Shown here: one piece after another, positions 1-8,964 of the stretch
Position numbering within the stretch: the stretch's first letter is position 1
Layout of the letters: every line of letters begins with the position of its first letter
Assembly: GCA_964504195.1 (NCBI GenBank)
Contig: CAZDDI010000010.1
Location: 1 to 64,000, forward strand
DNA length: 64,000 nucleotides
Reading direction: 5' to 3'
Origin: CAZDDI01 sp964504195
GTDB lineage: Bacteria > Chloroflexota > Anaerolineae > B4-G1 > SLSP01
Program-made: the position numbers and the translations under genes
The notes under the pieces: model-generated
What the model was told of the DNA's origin: nothing
Database searches by the model: none
The model's input: only the letters and a program-made list of their open reading frames with translations

Positions 1-495
1 CGCATTAAATTGCACAAGCTCTATCCGACAATTGATGTTTGCTGAACTACTAGTTGAGTGTAGTAAAAAGTCCAAATTCCGCCCGCACGGAGTATAGTCA
101 CGAAGAAAAAGCCTGCATCGGCAGACCCTCTGGATTAGCCCCGCGATCATTGGCAAAATTTCGCGCTGGAGAGGTTTTTTCGTGAGGAAAATAAAGTCTA
201 CTATAGACGCCACGATGCTAATTAAGATTGTAACTGCGCAGGCTCTAACCGGAGCGTCATCTCCGGCGAGCTAGCAAGCATCATGGCAGTCCGTTAACAC
301 GTTCAATCTGCTCATGTGTTTGAGCAGGGAGCTAACGCTCCCCTTAAAACAGACTGGGTAATCACCTAAGGAAGAATGGACGAAAAATAACTTCCCCAAA
401 TTATCCCCGAAAACCCAGGGAAAACGGCCCAAAATGGAAGGACTTGTTTTTTTTGCCGTTCCTAAGATTTATGTTATAAACGAGGAGTACATTCT
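1..495. other. Intergenic region with no gene seen
   Basis: No open frame with a credible start and no recognisable RNA gene was found here. The stretch is AT-rich towards its right end. Positions 398-430, read on the minus strand, resemble 37061-37107: both start GGCCGTTTT and contain TTTTCGG and GGGGAA. This suggests a dispersed repeat. A GAGGAG ribosome binding site at 482-487 serves the gene starting at 496. Confidence 0.5.
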
Positions 496-2316
496 ATGAA
501 CATATCATTTACACGGCCTGAATGGATTTTCAAAACGAATCCAGAAAAATTGTCAGGGTTGTTATTAGCCATTGATGATGGTAAGCTTGCTTTACCTTAC
601 TTCCAAAGAGACTGGGTTTGGGCACCTGAAAATATCCAAGAATTATTAATTTCTGTAGTTCAAGCATTCCCGGCCGGGAGTCTACTCATGCTAGGGCATA
701 CAGAAAAAATGTTTCATGTCAAATACTTTTCTGGAACTAACATATCTGATAACACAACCCCACAGAGGTTAGTTTTAGACGGGCAACAACGATTAACATC
801 TTTGTATCAAACGCTACAATCTAAAGAAGGCATAAAGAAGGAAAACAGCAAAGAACGCCATTTTTTCTATCTATCTATGCAACGACTTATAGATAGTAGT
901 CCAATTGAAGATGCTATTTTTTATGTCGATAATTCCAGAGTATATAAGGAAGGTCGACAGGTAGTATACGATCTAAGTATGCGGGATGCAGAGTTCGAGT
1001 ATCTATGTTTGCCTTTCAACTGTATCATATATGATGAATATCGAAAATGGCGTAAAGAACTAGAACGGTATTATCGACGCCAGAAAAAGTATGAAGACAA
1101 CCAATTTTATCGCTTAGATGATCAAATAGAAGAAATTCACGCTTTTTATATTCAATCCATTCAAAACTATGAATTCCCGGTTATAGAACTTCATGAAGAA
1201 ACACCTTTAAGAGCTGTTTGTCATATCTTTGAAAAAGTCAATACGACGGGTGTCGAACTAACTGTGTTTGAACTATTGACTGCTACATTATGGGCTCAGG
1301 GTATTGACTTGCCTAAAATGTGGCGTGAGACTAAAGAAGCGCTAAATGATTTACCTAATATGGAAGGAATTGATATTGATCGTGTAACTTTTCTGCAAAC
1401 AATCTCTTTACTAGCTACATTTCACAAGAAACGGGTGAGTGACTCTCAAAGAATCGGTGTTTCATGCAAAAGAGATGATTTGTTAGAGCTGAGCAAAAAG
1501 GAAATCAATAAGTTCTGGCCCCTGGCACTCGAAGGCTACAGGAAAAGCGCAAAAATCCTATACGAGAATGGTATATACTCAGATCGTTTGTTACCCTACA
1601 AAACTATGCTCGCACCACTTGCTGCAATTTGTGCTCAAGTAACAGTTGATTATGGGGATATTAAACTTGATACAGTATATAACAAAATCAAAGTGTGGTT
1701 TTGGCGTTCGGTATTCTCCTGGCGATACAGTTCAGGTATAGAGACAAAAGCAGGTAAAGATTTTGAGCAAGTAATAGGTTGGATTAACTCTAGCGATGAA
1801 CCTGATGTTGTCAGACAATTCGAATTTAACCCAGATGTACTGTACGAATTGACAACGATTCGCAATGCTGTTTACAGTGGTATGTTATGCTTGATTCTGA
1901 GGCAACGTCCCTTAGATTTTAGAAGTGGTTTTGGAATTTCAACACAACTATTTCACGACGAAAAAGTCGATCATCATCACATATTCCCAAGTAAGTATTT
2001 GCAGAGAAGCAGACGTATTGAAAGCAGGCGAATCAATTGCGCTCTCAATAAAACTCTCATTGATGCTTCTACAAACCGTTCAATCGGTGCCAAATCTCCA
2101 GCGATATACATTGCCGAACTGGCAAAAGAACTCCCTCCCGGTTCGATGTCAAAGGTGCTTTCTTCTCACCTTTTGGATGAAAGTCTGATGCAGGAAGCTC
2201 CAATAACACTAGAAACAGCCCAAGATGCAGTAAAATTGGTATCTATTTATGAAAAGTTCTTAGCCAAAAGACTAGAAGAAGTTTCAAATCTAATCAAAGA
2301 AGCGACAAATCTCTAA
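496..2316 (+). CDS. GmrSD-like DUF262 + HNH (DUF1524) protein
   Basis: The 606-residue protein has an N-terminal DUF262 domain with the hallmark D-G-Q-Q-R motif at residues 95-99. Its C-terminal DUF1524-type HNH nuclease motif is D-H-H-H-I-F-P at 492-498. This fused layout is that of single-chain GmrSD-type (type IV) modification-dependent restriction enzymes, in which the DUF262 part binds and hydrolyses nucleotide and the HNH part cuts DNA. GAGGAG stands 8 bases before the ATG. No methyltransferase or partner subunit is next to it, which fits a type IV enzyme. The gene is clearly more AT-rich than the following DNA and ends only 6 bases before hypF, so it was probably acquired horizontally. 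Substrate specificity cannot be read from the sequence. Confidence 0.85.
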   Translation: MNISFTRPEWIFKTNPEKLSGLLLAIDDGKLALPYFQRDWVWAPENIQELLISVVQAFPAGSLLMLGHTEKMFHVKYFSGTNISDNTTPQRLVLDGQQRLTSLYQTLQSKEGIKKENSKERHFFYLSMQRLIDSSPIEDAIFYVDNSRVYKEGRQVVYDLSMRDAEFEYLCLPFNCIIYDEYRKWRKELERYYRRQKKYEDNQFYRLDDQIEEIHAFYIQSIQNYEFPVIELHEETPLRAVCHIFEKVNTTGVELTVFELLTATLWAQGIDLPKMWRETKEALNDLPNMEGIDIDRVTFLQTISLLATFHKKRVSDSQRIGVSCKRDDLLELSKKEINKFWPLALEGYRKSAKILYENGIYSDRLLPYKTMLAPLAAICAQVTVDYGDIKLDTVYNKIKVWFWRSVFSWRYSSGIETKAGKDFEQVIGWINSSDEPDVVRQFEFNPDVLYELTTIRNAVYSGMLCLILRQRPLDFRSGFGISTQLFHDEKVDHHHIFPSKYLQRSRRIESRRINCALNKTLIDASTNRSIGAKSPAIYIAELAKELPPGSMSKVLSSHLLDESLMQEAPITLETAQDAVKLVSIYEKFLAKRLEEVSNLIKEATNL

Positions 2317-2322
2317 CCTCAC

Positions 2323-4761
2323 ATGGTCACAATCGCTGCTCACATCACCATCACCGGCGTAGTGCAGGGGGTGGGCTTTCGCCCCTTCGTGTACAATCTG
2401 GCGCAGCGGCTCGGCGTATGCGGCTGGGTGCTGAACCACTCCGGCGGGGTGGATATCGAAGCGGAGGCCGCGCCGGAGGTGCTCGCGGCGTTCATTGCCG
2501 CGCTGCGCGCCGAAGCGCCCCAGCTGGCGCATATCGCCACGCTAGAAGCGACCCCCAGCGCGCCACAGGGCTACACGGCGTTCGAGATTCGCCACTCGGA
2601 GGCGCAGGCCGGGCGCTTCATGCTGATTTCGCCGGACGTAGCGACCTGCCCCGACTGCTTGCGCGAGCTGTTCGATCCCAACGACCGCCGTTATCGCTAC
2701 CCCTTCATCAACTGCACCAACTGCGGGCCGCGCTTCACCATCATCGAAGACATCCCCTACGACCGCCCCAAGACCACCATGCGCGTCTTTCCCCTTTGCG
2801 ATGCCTGCCGCGCTGAGTATGAGAATCCTGCCGACCGCCGCTTCCATGCACAACCCAACGCCTGCCCGGTGTGTGGGCCGCAGATCAGCAAATCAGCAAA
2901 TCAGCAAATCAGCAAATCTCAAAATAGCCGCGAGATTCCAGCAACAAGTATCCAGCAACCAGCTTCCAGCGACGAAGTCCTTATCTGGGCCACAGCCCTG
3001 CTCTTGCGCGGCGACATCCTCGCCATCAAGGGCCTGGGCGGCTTCCAACTAGCGTGCGATGCGACGAATGCCGAGGCGGTGCAACGCCTGCGCGAGCGCA
3101 AGCGCCGTCCCCACAAGCCCTTCGCCGTGATGGTCGCCTCGCTGGAGGAGGCGCGCAGCTACTGCGAGGTATCATCAGCAGAAGCCACACTGCTCGCATC
3201 CCCCCAAGCGCCCATCGTGTTGCTCAATCGCCTCCCCATTACGCAGTACGCAGTACGCATTACGGATACCGTGGCCCCCTACCAGCACACGCTCGGCCTG
3301 ATGCTGCCCTACACGCCGCTGCACCATCTGTTGCTGCGCGATGTGGGCCGCCCGCTGGTGATGACGAGCGGCAACTTGAGCGAAGAACCCATCGCCAAAG
3401 ATAATGACGAGGCACTCGAGCGGCTCTCCGGCATCGCGGATGCGTTCTTGTTCCACAACCGGGATATTTACGCGCGGTATGATGACTCGGTGGTGCGGGT
3501 GAGCGAAAAGGCGAAAAGGCGAGAAAGCGAAAAAGCGAGTCAGCGAGAAGGCGAGTCAGCGAATCAGCGGAAAAATGTTATTCGCCATTCGCCATTCGCC
3601 ATTCTGCGACGTGCGCGGGGCTATGCGCCGTTTCCGGTGACGTTGCCCTTCGAGGTGGGGCAGGTGTTTGCCGCCGGGCCCCTGCTCAAGAACACGTTCA
3701 CGCTCACCCGTGACCAATACGCCTTTGTGAGCCAGCACATCGGCGATTTGGAGAACCTGGAGACGGTGGAGCATTACGAGGCGGCGTTGGCGACGTATCT
3801 GCGCCTGTTCCGCATCGAGCCGGAGCGCGTGGTGTGCGATCTGCACCCGGACTATCTGAGCACCCACCTGGCGATAGCATTTGCGCGCGCACGCGGCCTG
3901 CCCGCGCCGATGCGAGTGCAGCATCACCGGTCGCACATCGCCGCGTGTCTGGCCGATAACGGCTGGCCCCTGGATGGCGGTCACGGCGATGGCCGCGGCG
4001 ATAGCCGCGTCATCGGCGTAGCGCTGGATGGCACGGGCTACGGCGATGATGGCACGATCTGGGGCGGCGAGTGGTTTGTGGGGGATTACAGCGGGCTGCA
4101 CCGGGCGGTACACCTGGAGCCGTTGCCCCTGCCCGGCGGCGATGCGGCGACGCGCCACCCGTGGCGGATTGCGGTCGCCTATCTCAACGCGCTGGTGGCA
4201 CCGGAGGAATTCCCCGCCGAAGTCTGCTTCGCGGGTCTCTGCTCCGGCGAGGCGAGCCTGATCCGGCAGCAAATCGAGAAGGGGTTGAACGTGCCGCAGA
4301 CGACTTCGATGGGGCGGCTGTTCGATGCGGTAAGCGTGCTGCTGGGCGTGTGCCGCGAGATCAGCTACGAAGCGCAAGCCGCGATAGAGCTGGAGCAGAT
4401 CGCGCATGGCGCGCAAGATTGGCGGCCCTATCCGTTCACGGTGGAAGGCGATGTGGTGCGGCTCGGCCCCTTGTTCCATGCGCTGCTCGATGCCCTGGAG
4501 CATGACGTGCGCCTCCCCGACATCGCCGCGCGCTTTCATGCTACAGTCGCCCGCATGGTGGTGGATGTTTGCGCCCGGCTGCGCGATGAGACCGGGCTGG
4601 CGACCGTCGCCCTGAGCGGCGGCGTCTTCCAGAACGCGCTGCTCGTGGATTTGACCGTTCCCGCGCTGGAGGCCGCCGGATTCGCAGTGTTGCAGCATCG
4701 GCAAGTGCCGTGCAACGATGGGGGTATCTCGCTGGGGCAGTGCGTGCTCCGCCCGGCGTGA
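2323..4761 (+). CDS. hypF: Carbamoyltransferase HypF
   Basis: HypF makes the carbamoyl-derived cyanide precursor for the CN ligands of [NiFe]-hydrogenases. Domains appear in the family order: acylphosphatase (V-Q-G-V-G-F-R-P-F near residue 10), two Cys4 zinc fingers (about 109-185), a YrdC-like domain (about 215-395) and a Kae1-like carbamoyl-transfer domain (about 430-812) with H-H-R-S-H near 534. The 812 residues are a little above the usual 750-780. The excess lies in two low-complexity stretches, about 187-220 and 394-427, which are in-frame short tandem DNA repeats (2881-2975 and 3502-3605). A third small repeat falls at 3241-3267. All lie in linkers or tolerant loops, so the protein is probably functional. 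No other hyp or hydrogenase genes are in the window. No strong ribosome binding site precedes the ATG. Confidence 0.95.
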   Translation: MVTIAAHITITGVVQGVGFRPFVYNLAQRLGVCGWVLNHSGGVDIEAEAAPEVLAAFIAALRAEAPQLAHIATLEATPSAPQGYTAFEIRHSEAQAGRFMLISPDVATCPDCLRELFDPNDRRYRYPFINCTNCGPRFTIIEDIPYDRPKTTMRVFPLCDACRAEYENPADRRFHAQPNACPVCGPQISKSANQQISKSQNSREIPATSIQQPASSDEVLIWATALLLRGDILAIKGLGGFQLACDATNAEAVQRLRERKRRPHKPFAVMVASLEEARSYCEVSSAEATLLASPQAPIVLLNRLPITQYAVRITDTVAPYQHTLGLMLPYTPLHHLLLRDVGRPLVMTSGNLSEEPIAKDNDEALERLSGIADAFLFHNRDIYARYDDSVVRVSEKAKRRESEKASQREGESANQRKNVIRHSPFAILRRARGYAPFPVTLPFEVGQVFAAGPLLKNTFTLTRDQYAFVSQHIGDLENLETVEHYEAALATYLRLFRIEPERVVCDLHPDYLSTHLAIAFARARGLPAPMRVQHHRSHIAACLADNGWPLDGGHGDGRGDSRVIGVALDGTGYGDDGTIWGGEWFVGDYSGLHRAVHLEPLPLPGGDAATRHPWRIAVAYLNALVAPEEFPAEVCFAGLCSGEASLIRQQIEKGLNVPQTTSMGRLFDAVSVLLGVCREISYEAQAAIELEQIAHGAQDWRPYPFTVEGDVVRLGPLFHALLDALEHDVRLPDIAARFHATVARMVVDVCARLRDETGLATVALSGGVFQNALLVDLTVPALEAAGFAVLQHRQVPCNDGGISLGQCVLRPA
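2881..2975. repeat. Short tandem repeats (octamer, then heptamer) inside hypF
   Basis: Positions 2881-2920 carry nearly perfect copies of the octamer CAGCAAAT. Positions 2937-2975 carry a degenerate heptamer series based on CCAGCAA. Both are read in frame as a Ser/Gln/Asn/Lys-rich linker between the second zinc finger and the YrdC domain. Confidence 0.85.
3241..3267. repeat. Heptamer tandem repeat ACGCAGT inside hypF
   Basis: Three to four heptamer units (ACGCAGT, ACGCAGT, ACGCATT, ACGG) are read in frame within the YrdC-like domain, just before a conserved L-P-Y-T-P-L segment. Confidence 0.7.
3502..3605. repeat. Octamer and ATTCGCC heptamer repeats inside hypF
   Basis: A degenerate octamer series (consensus AGGCGAAA / CAGCGAGT, 3502-3570) is followed by three copies of ATTCGCC (3580-3605). 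Both are in frame and encode a charged linker ahead of the Kae1-like domain. The reverse complement of the second unit recurs at 29926-29961. Confidence 0.85.
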
Positions 4762-4766
4762 TCGGA

Positions 4767-5759
4767 TCAGACTGAAGACGACAAGGCGGCGAGCGTCTTC
4801 TCCAACGCCTCAGCCATCGTGAATTGCGGCTGGTAGCCCAGCTCGCGTTTGGCGCGGGAGATGTCGTACCAGTGACTCTGCGCGAACTCGCTCGCCAGGA
4901 AGCGGGTGAGGCGCGGCTCGCCCTTAAGTCGCAATCCGCGATAGAGCGCCTCTGACGCGCCGCCCAACGCGCGCGCCATGCGCAGCGAGACGCGCAAGCG
5001 CACGGTTGGATAATCCAACCGCGCCAACAGGTCTTTGATCCACGGCCACAACGTCACCGGCTCATCCTGGCTAATGAAGTACACCGCCCCCGCCACCGGC
5101 GAACCCGGCGTCAACACATCGGCGGCAAGTAGATGCGCGCGGGCGGCGTCCTCGACGTAGGTCAAATCCACGCGATTCGTGCCAGCGCCCACCTGCGGCA
5201 ACAGGCCGCCGCGCGCCGCGCGCAACAGCGCCGGCATCAGGTGCCGATCGCGCGGCCCAAAGATCAGGTGCGGGCGCAGTGAAACGGTGAGCAAGTTCGG
5301 GCCATTCGCCTGCGTCACGCGCTGCTCAGCCAGCGCCTTGGTGTGCGGATAGGGGCTTTCGTAAGTTTGCGGATAAGGGTAGGATTCGTCCACGCCCTCT
5401 TGGGAAGTATTGTCGAAAACCACACTGGGCGAGCTGCAATTCACCAGCTTTGGTACGCCCTGTTCCCGACACGCGGCAATCACGTTCTCCGTGCCGGTAA
5501 CGTTCGCGCCATAGTACGCCTCCCATGGCCCCCAATGGCCCGCCAGCGCGGCGATGTGAAAGACCACATCCATGCCATAGCAGGCTGTGCGAATCGCCGC
5601 CGCATTTTGCAGATCACCGCGCACCAATCGCGCGCCCTGCGCTGCGAGATCCGGATAATCCCCGCGCGCAAAGACCGTGACCTCGTCCCCCCGCGCCAGC
5701 AGTTGTTCCACAATGTAGCGGCCCAGAAAGCCGCCCCCGCCCGTGACTAATGTTTTCAT
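4767..5759 (-). CDS. oleD: OleD-like NAD(P)-dependent 2-alkyl-3-oxoalkanoate reductase
   Basis: This is a 330-residue short-chain dehydrogenase of the 3-beta-HSD/epimerase type. The Rossmann motif is T-G-G-G-G-F-L-G at the N-terminus and the catalytic Y-x-x-x-K appears as Y-P-H-T-K near residue 137. The run L-R-P-H-L-I-F-G-P, the W-G-P-W-E-A-Y-Y segment before N-V-T-G-T-E-N, and the S-S-P-S-V-V-F strand match OleD as I know it. OleD reduces the OleA product before beta-lactone formation by OleC. I chose the ATG at 5759 because AGGAG sits 6 bases upstream; an ATG at 5762 is also possible. The frame is open further upstream but without a signal. OleC is encoded 8 kb away on the same strand; OleA and OleB were not seen. 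A sterol-type or sugar epimerase role is the alternative. Confidence 0.75.
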   Translation of the reverse strand: MKTLVTGGGGFLGRYIVEQLLARGDEVTVFARGDYPDLAAQGARLVRGDLQNAAAIRTACYGMDVVFHIAALAGHWGPWEAYYGANVTGTENVIAACREQGVPKLVNCSSPSVVFDNTSQEGVDESYPYPQTYESPYPHTKALAEQRVTQANGPNLLTVSLRPHLIFGPRDRHLMPALLRAARGGLLPQVGAGTNRVDLTYVEDAARAHLLAADVLTPGSPVAGAVYFISQDEPVTLWPWIKDLLARLDYPTVRLRVSLRMARALGGASEALYRGLRLKGEPRLTRFLASEFAQSHWYDISRAKRELGYQPQFTMAEALEKTLAALSSSV

Positions 5760-5913
5760 CATCAACTCCTGGTGCAATTCTAGCACGCTCTCAACAGGTT
5801 GCAATGTGGTAAAACGGTTTGACTTCACCCACAAGTTAGAAATCAGTACAATATAAATGCGGTTTGATATTTGTTAGTAATATAAAATTTATGCGAAACA
5901 CACAGATTTGTAC

Positions 5914-5942
5914 TTGACAAATTTTACAACTCATGTTTTAAT
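5914..5942 (+). promoter_or_regulatory. Candidate sigma-70 promoter
   Basis: TTGACA at 5914-5919 is separated by 17 bases from TTTAAT at 5937-5942. It would drive the broken gene after 6000; an AGGAGGG ribosome binding site remnant lies at 6006-6012. Confidence 0.55.
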
Positions 5943-6005
5943 GTGCCTGGTTAGGATGCTTCGCGTGCTTTAGTAGCAACCAAATCTGGATTCCAAAATC
6001 AAATT

Positions 6006-6340
6006 AGGAGGGCGGACATAACCACGCAGCCGAGAGGTGGGACGCACTCAGAAATGTGATGAGCGGCATCTATGTGGTCAATGCGACCGGTCTGGCGCGC
6101 TTCTGGGAACTGCCGGGCGGGGCTTTCAAGTCAGCCTTCATTCCACTACCCCTGCCGGCCAACCCCACAATGGGCATCACCGTGGGTGACTTGGACAATG
6201 ATACACAAGATGAAATCATCGCGCGTTCCAGCGATAAAATCTTTGTCTTTGATTGTCGGGGCAACCTACTCGCAGAACACCCGCTTGGAGAAACTCAAGG
6301 CGGCGCATTGGTAACTCAAATGTGCTCCATACCACAATAG
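6006..6340 (+). pseudogene. Remnant of a secreted FG-GAP/VCBS-like protein
   Basis: An open frame from 6056 encodes 94 residues that include G-D-L-D-N-D-T-Q-D-E-I-I, typical of an FG-GAP/VCBS beta-propeller blade with its Asp-rich calcium loop. There is no signal peptide. A promoter (5914-5942) and ribosome binding site (6006-6012) precede it. The short frame right after that site hits a stop at about 6057, so the original N-terminus looks decayed. The frame ends at a TAG (6338-6340) that overlaps the left end of the MITE-like element at 6339. I read this as a gene eroded at the front and cut off by the insertion. Confidence 0.5.
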
Positions 6341-6531
6341 GGCTTACGCAATCCCATTGCCTAAGTCTGTCGAAGGCAGTGAGTCTTGAACAGCGCATAC
6401 CCTTCGACAGGCTCAGGGTCCGCTATACTAAACGCACGCTAAAATTTCCATTTTGCCGTGGAATATCTTGCGTCAGCGCACACTCTGAAGTGGAAAATTC
6501 AATATGCGCTTAGTATACTTGCGTAAGTCCT
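6339..6531. mobile_element. MITE-like element with 13-bp terminal inverted repeats
   Basis: The left end AGGGCTTACGCAA (6339-6351) and right end TTGCGTAAGTCCT (6519-6531) are inverted repeats with one mismatch. Such ACTTACGCAA-type ends are familiar from insertion sequences and MITEs. Inside is a second inverted pair, TATACTAAACGCA (6424-6436) and TGCGCTTAGTATA (6505-6517), plus the dispersed core TTCGACAGGCTCA near 6403. The 193 bases carry no transposase. No clear target duplication is visible. Confidence 0.6.
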
Positions 6532-6641
6532 GCACAGGATCCACCGATGGTCATTGATTTGAGTATATGAAGCCATAATACGAGAAACATTTGTTGGGCA
6601 GGACTGCGCAGCTCAAGGAATCAGAAACAAGGAGGTTGAAA

Positions 6642-7793
6642 ATGAATAAGACGCATAAGAAAATTTTCAGCGTATTAGCGTTAGGCGTGCTGGCGGCCCT
6701 GGGCGTGAGCCTGGTTCGCGGGGGGCTTCCGTTGACAAGTGCTGCCGAACAAGCACCGCCTCTCGAAACCGACATGCTGTTCTTTGTCAGTGGGCCACAG
6801 GCAAGCATTCAGCGGGTAGTGGCAAGCGAACCGAGATGGTTAGCCGAGCAAGCGATGCCAGTAGCTGCCGAAACCATCCCGCTCGATGCAGGCATGTGCG
6901 CTATTGCAGGTCTCCACGCCGCGCCCAATGGCCGCTGGATCGCTGTAGAGGTAGGGTGTGAGGCCAGCGTCCACACATTAGTGATGGCAGCCACAACGGG
7001 TGAATTTCGCCCGGTCTGGTCTGAGTCCTGGGAGTCCAGTTTCTTCCTCAATTGGACGCCTGACGGCGAAGCGCTGCTGGTACGGATGGGGCATCTGGGG
7101 GAGAGCGCGGTATTCCTGGTCACCGCGCAGAATGGCCGGTTCGAGCGGGTAGACACACCTCCGTTCACCTATGACGTGGCCTTTTCACCCGACGGCGGGC
7201 GAGTGTTGTACGCGACAACCCGGGGGCTGGGCTTTGGCAGCGAGGTATGGCTGATGAACCGGAATGGGGGCAACCGGGAACAGATCATCAACGACTCGGC
7301 GCACATCATCGCCTACCCGCGCTGGTCGCCGACGGGCGATGCGCTGGTCTACATTCGGATGGCCGATAGCAACATCCCATTCACTGTGGGAGCGCTGGTG
7401 CTGACCGATGGAAACGGGCGCAATGAACGGGTGATTGCCCCGGCGGACGCCGGGCACGGTTATCCACCGGTTTGGTCACCGGATGGGCGGCAGGTGGCCT
7501 TCGTGGTGCGGGAGAACCCGGAAAACCGGCGAGCGGATGTGATAGCAGCAGCGCTGGAGAGCAACATCTACGTTGCGGATGTGGCGTTGGGTGGCGTGCG
7601 CGCGTTGACACCATTTGCGGGCGCATTGACCGAGTCGCCGGCTTGGTCGCCGGATGGGTCGTGGCTGGCGTTCAGCACCGACATCGAGGACGGGCCTGAC
7701 ATCTGGCTGGCAGAGGTAACAACGGGCGCAGTGTACCAAGTGACGCAAAATGCGTATGCCCGTTTCCCAATATGGGTGGCAGGTCGGAAATGA
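6642..7793 (+). CDS. Secreted TolB/PD40-type beta-propeller protein
   Basis: From the ATG at 6642, which has AGGAGG 7 bases upstream, the protein is 383 residues; the frame is open back to 6591 without a signal. It starts with a Lys-rich stretch and a hydrophobic segment ending near an A-x-A-type site, so it is probably exported. Repeated W-S-P-[DT]-G-x-x-[LV]-[AV] motifs (for example W-S-P-D-G-R-Q-V-A-F and W-S-P-D-G-S-W-L-A-F) mark PD40/WD40-like propeller blades. Such proteins act as extracellular binding or scaffold domains, so no enzymatic role is claimed. The next gene starts 14 bases after its stop, indicating an operon with the lipoprotein and the M23 peptidase. Confidence 0.75.
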   Translation: MNKTHKKIFSVLALGVLAALGVSLVRGGLPLTSAAEQAPPLETDMLFFVSGPQASIQRVVASEPRWLAEQAMPVAAETIPLDAGMCAIAGLHAAPNGRWIAVEVGCEASVHTLVMAATTGEFRPVWSESWESSFFLNWTPDGEALLVRMGHLGESAVFLVTAQNGRFERVDTPPFTYDVAFSPDGGRVLYATTRGLGFGSEVWLMNRNGGNREQIINDSAHIIAYPRWSPTGDALVYIRMADSNIPFTVGALVLTDGNGRNERVIAPADAGHGYPPVWSPDGRQVAFVVRENPENRRADVIAAALESNIYVADVALGGVRALTPFAGALTESPAWSPDGSWLAFSTDIEDGPDIWLAEVTTGAVYQVTQNAYARFPIWVAGRK

Positions 7794-7807
7794 TAAGGAG
7801 AAGCACA

Positions 7808-8962
7808 ATGAACAAGAACCATCTTTTGCTGATCGCGGTACTGATTATGCTGGCGGCCCTGGCAGCCTGTAATCCCTTCTCCCTCACGATTTCTCCCGTA
7901 TCGCCGCCGGACTCTCCACTTCCGTCATCCACGCCGTTACCTTCTCCGACCTGGACGCTGACGGCGGAACCGAGTTCAAAGCCTACAGAAACGCCAGCGC
8001 CCACCTCGACTGTGACACCGACCCGAACCCCATTTCCTACTCCTACACCTGGCGGAGCTGTGTGGCGCATCCTGTTCAAAGGTGCGCCTTGTTCAGAGAT
8101 GCTGAACCCTGGTTGTCAACCATTTGACGGGACTCCTTCTTACCTATACACCATCAATAGCGACGGAACTGATCTAAAAAAGATTGAGGTTGTTCCAGAG
8201 CACTCTTACTTTGTTCAACTCTCACCAGACGGCACTCGTTTGGCCTACATCGGGCCAGACAGCGGTCTCTATCTGGCGGAGGTGGACGGCACAAACCCTA
8301 CAAAAGTCCTTGACCGGCTAGTTAGCTTTGAGTTCTCCCCCGACGGGGAATATATCTATTACAGCGTTCACCAAACCACCAATGATACCCCCGGTTATTT
8401 TGAGGTACAGGCGGTCATCGGGCGCATTTACCTTGATGGTTCAGAAAATTTCGTTTTGACAACACTGCCTACCCTCAGTGGGGCTTATATCCGAGTGTCC
8501 CCTGACGGTGAGTGGATTCTAATCTGGGGAGAATCCAAGAAAACCATAACAAAGCACCTGTTGTACTTGGTGACAACCGGAGATGGGACTGTCCGTCATC
8601 TTTATGAGGGCGATCACATTTGGTCCGCCCGTTGGTCGGTGGATGGAACTGCAGTACAGTTCGTCGAGTGGTACAGAGAGGCTGGCTCCTGTGTTAATGT
8701 GTTCAACACAATAGACCTGGATGGTCACAGATTATCAACGTCCACCGTGACCGGCATTGACAGTTGTCTGGCTTGGGGAGACTGGTCGCCTGATGGCCAG
8801 GAGTTTGCTTTTGCCGTGTCTCCGGGTCCAGAAAATTCACAACACGGGTTATGGATTTTGAGTTTCAACAGTGGTTACTGGTACAAGATTCTTTCTGATT
8901 ACTCCGTGAGTTCTGTAAGAACTTGGTCGGGTTTTCCCACTGATGAAGACTTGTGGAGGTAG
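7808..8962 (+). CDS. Beta-propeller lipoprotein
   Basis: The 384-residue protein begins M-N-K-N-H followed by a hydrophobic stretch ending in the lipobox L-A-A-C, so it should be lipid-anchored on the outer face of the membrane. A Pro/Ser/Thr-rich linker of about 60 residues follows. The rest has PD40-like blades (S-P-D-G-T-R-L-A-Y, S-P-D-G-E-W-I-L-I, W-S-P-D-G-Q-E-F-A-F). The start at 7808 is supported by AAGGAG upstream. It is the middle gene of a three-gene operon and resembles the preceding protein in fold. Its ligand is unknown. Confidence 0.75.
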   Translation: MNKNHLLLIAVLIMLAALAACNPFSLTISPVSPPDSPLPSSTPLPSPTWTLTAEPSSKPTETPAPTSTVTPTRTPFPTPTPGGAVWRILFKGAPCSEMLNPGCQPFDGTPSYLYTINSDGTDLKKIEVVPEHSYFVQLSPDGTRLAYIGPDSGLYLAEVDGTNPTKVLDRLVSFEFSPDGEYIYYSVHQTTNDTPGYFEVQAVIGRIYLDGSENFVLTTLPTLSGAYIRVSPDGEWILIWGESKKTITKHLLYLVTTGDGTVRHLYEGDHIWSARWSVDGTAVQFVEWYREAGSCVNVFNTIDLDGHRLSTSTVTGIDSCLAWGDWSPDGQEFAFAVSPGPENSQHGLWILSFNSGYWYKILSDYSVSSVRTWSGFPTDEDLWR

Positions 8963-8964
8963 TT

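Noticed and set aside
453..480. Promoter-like pair TTGCCG / TATAAA with a 16-base spacer before the GmrSD-like gene
   Set aside because: The predicted start site would fall on or after the ribosome binding site at 482-487, leaving almost no leader, so the pair is not convincing.
1650..1865. Antisense open frame inside the GmrSD-like gene
   Set aside because: No ribosome binding site, no recognisable protein; it is a shadow of the coding strand. The same holds for the long antisense frames in hypF (3556-4704), gyrA (22966-24072) and the helicase (59198-59917).
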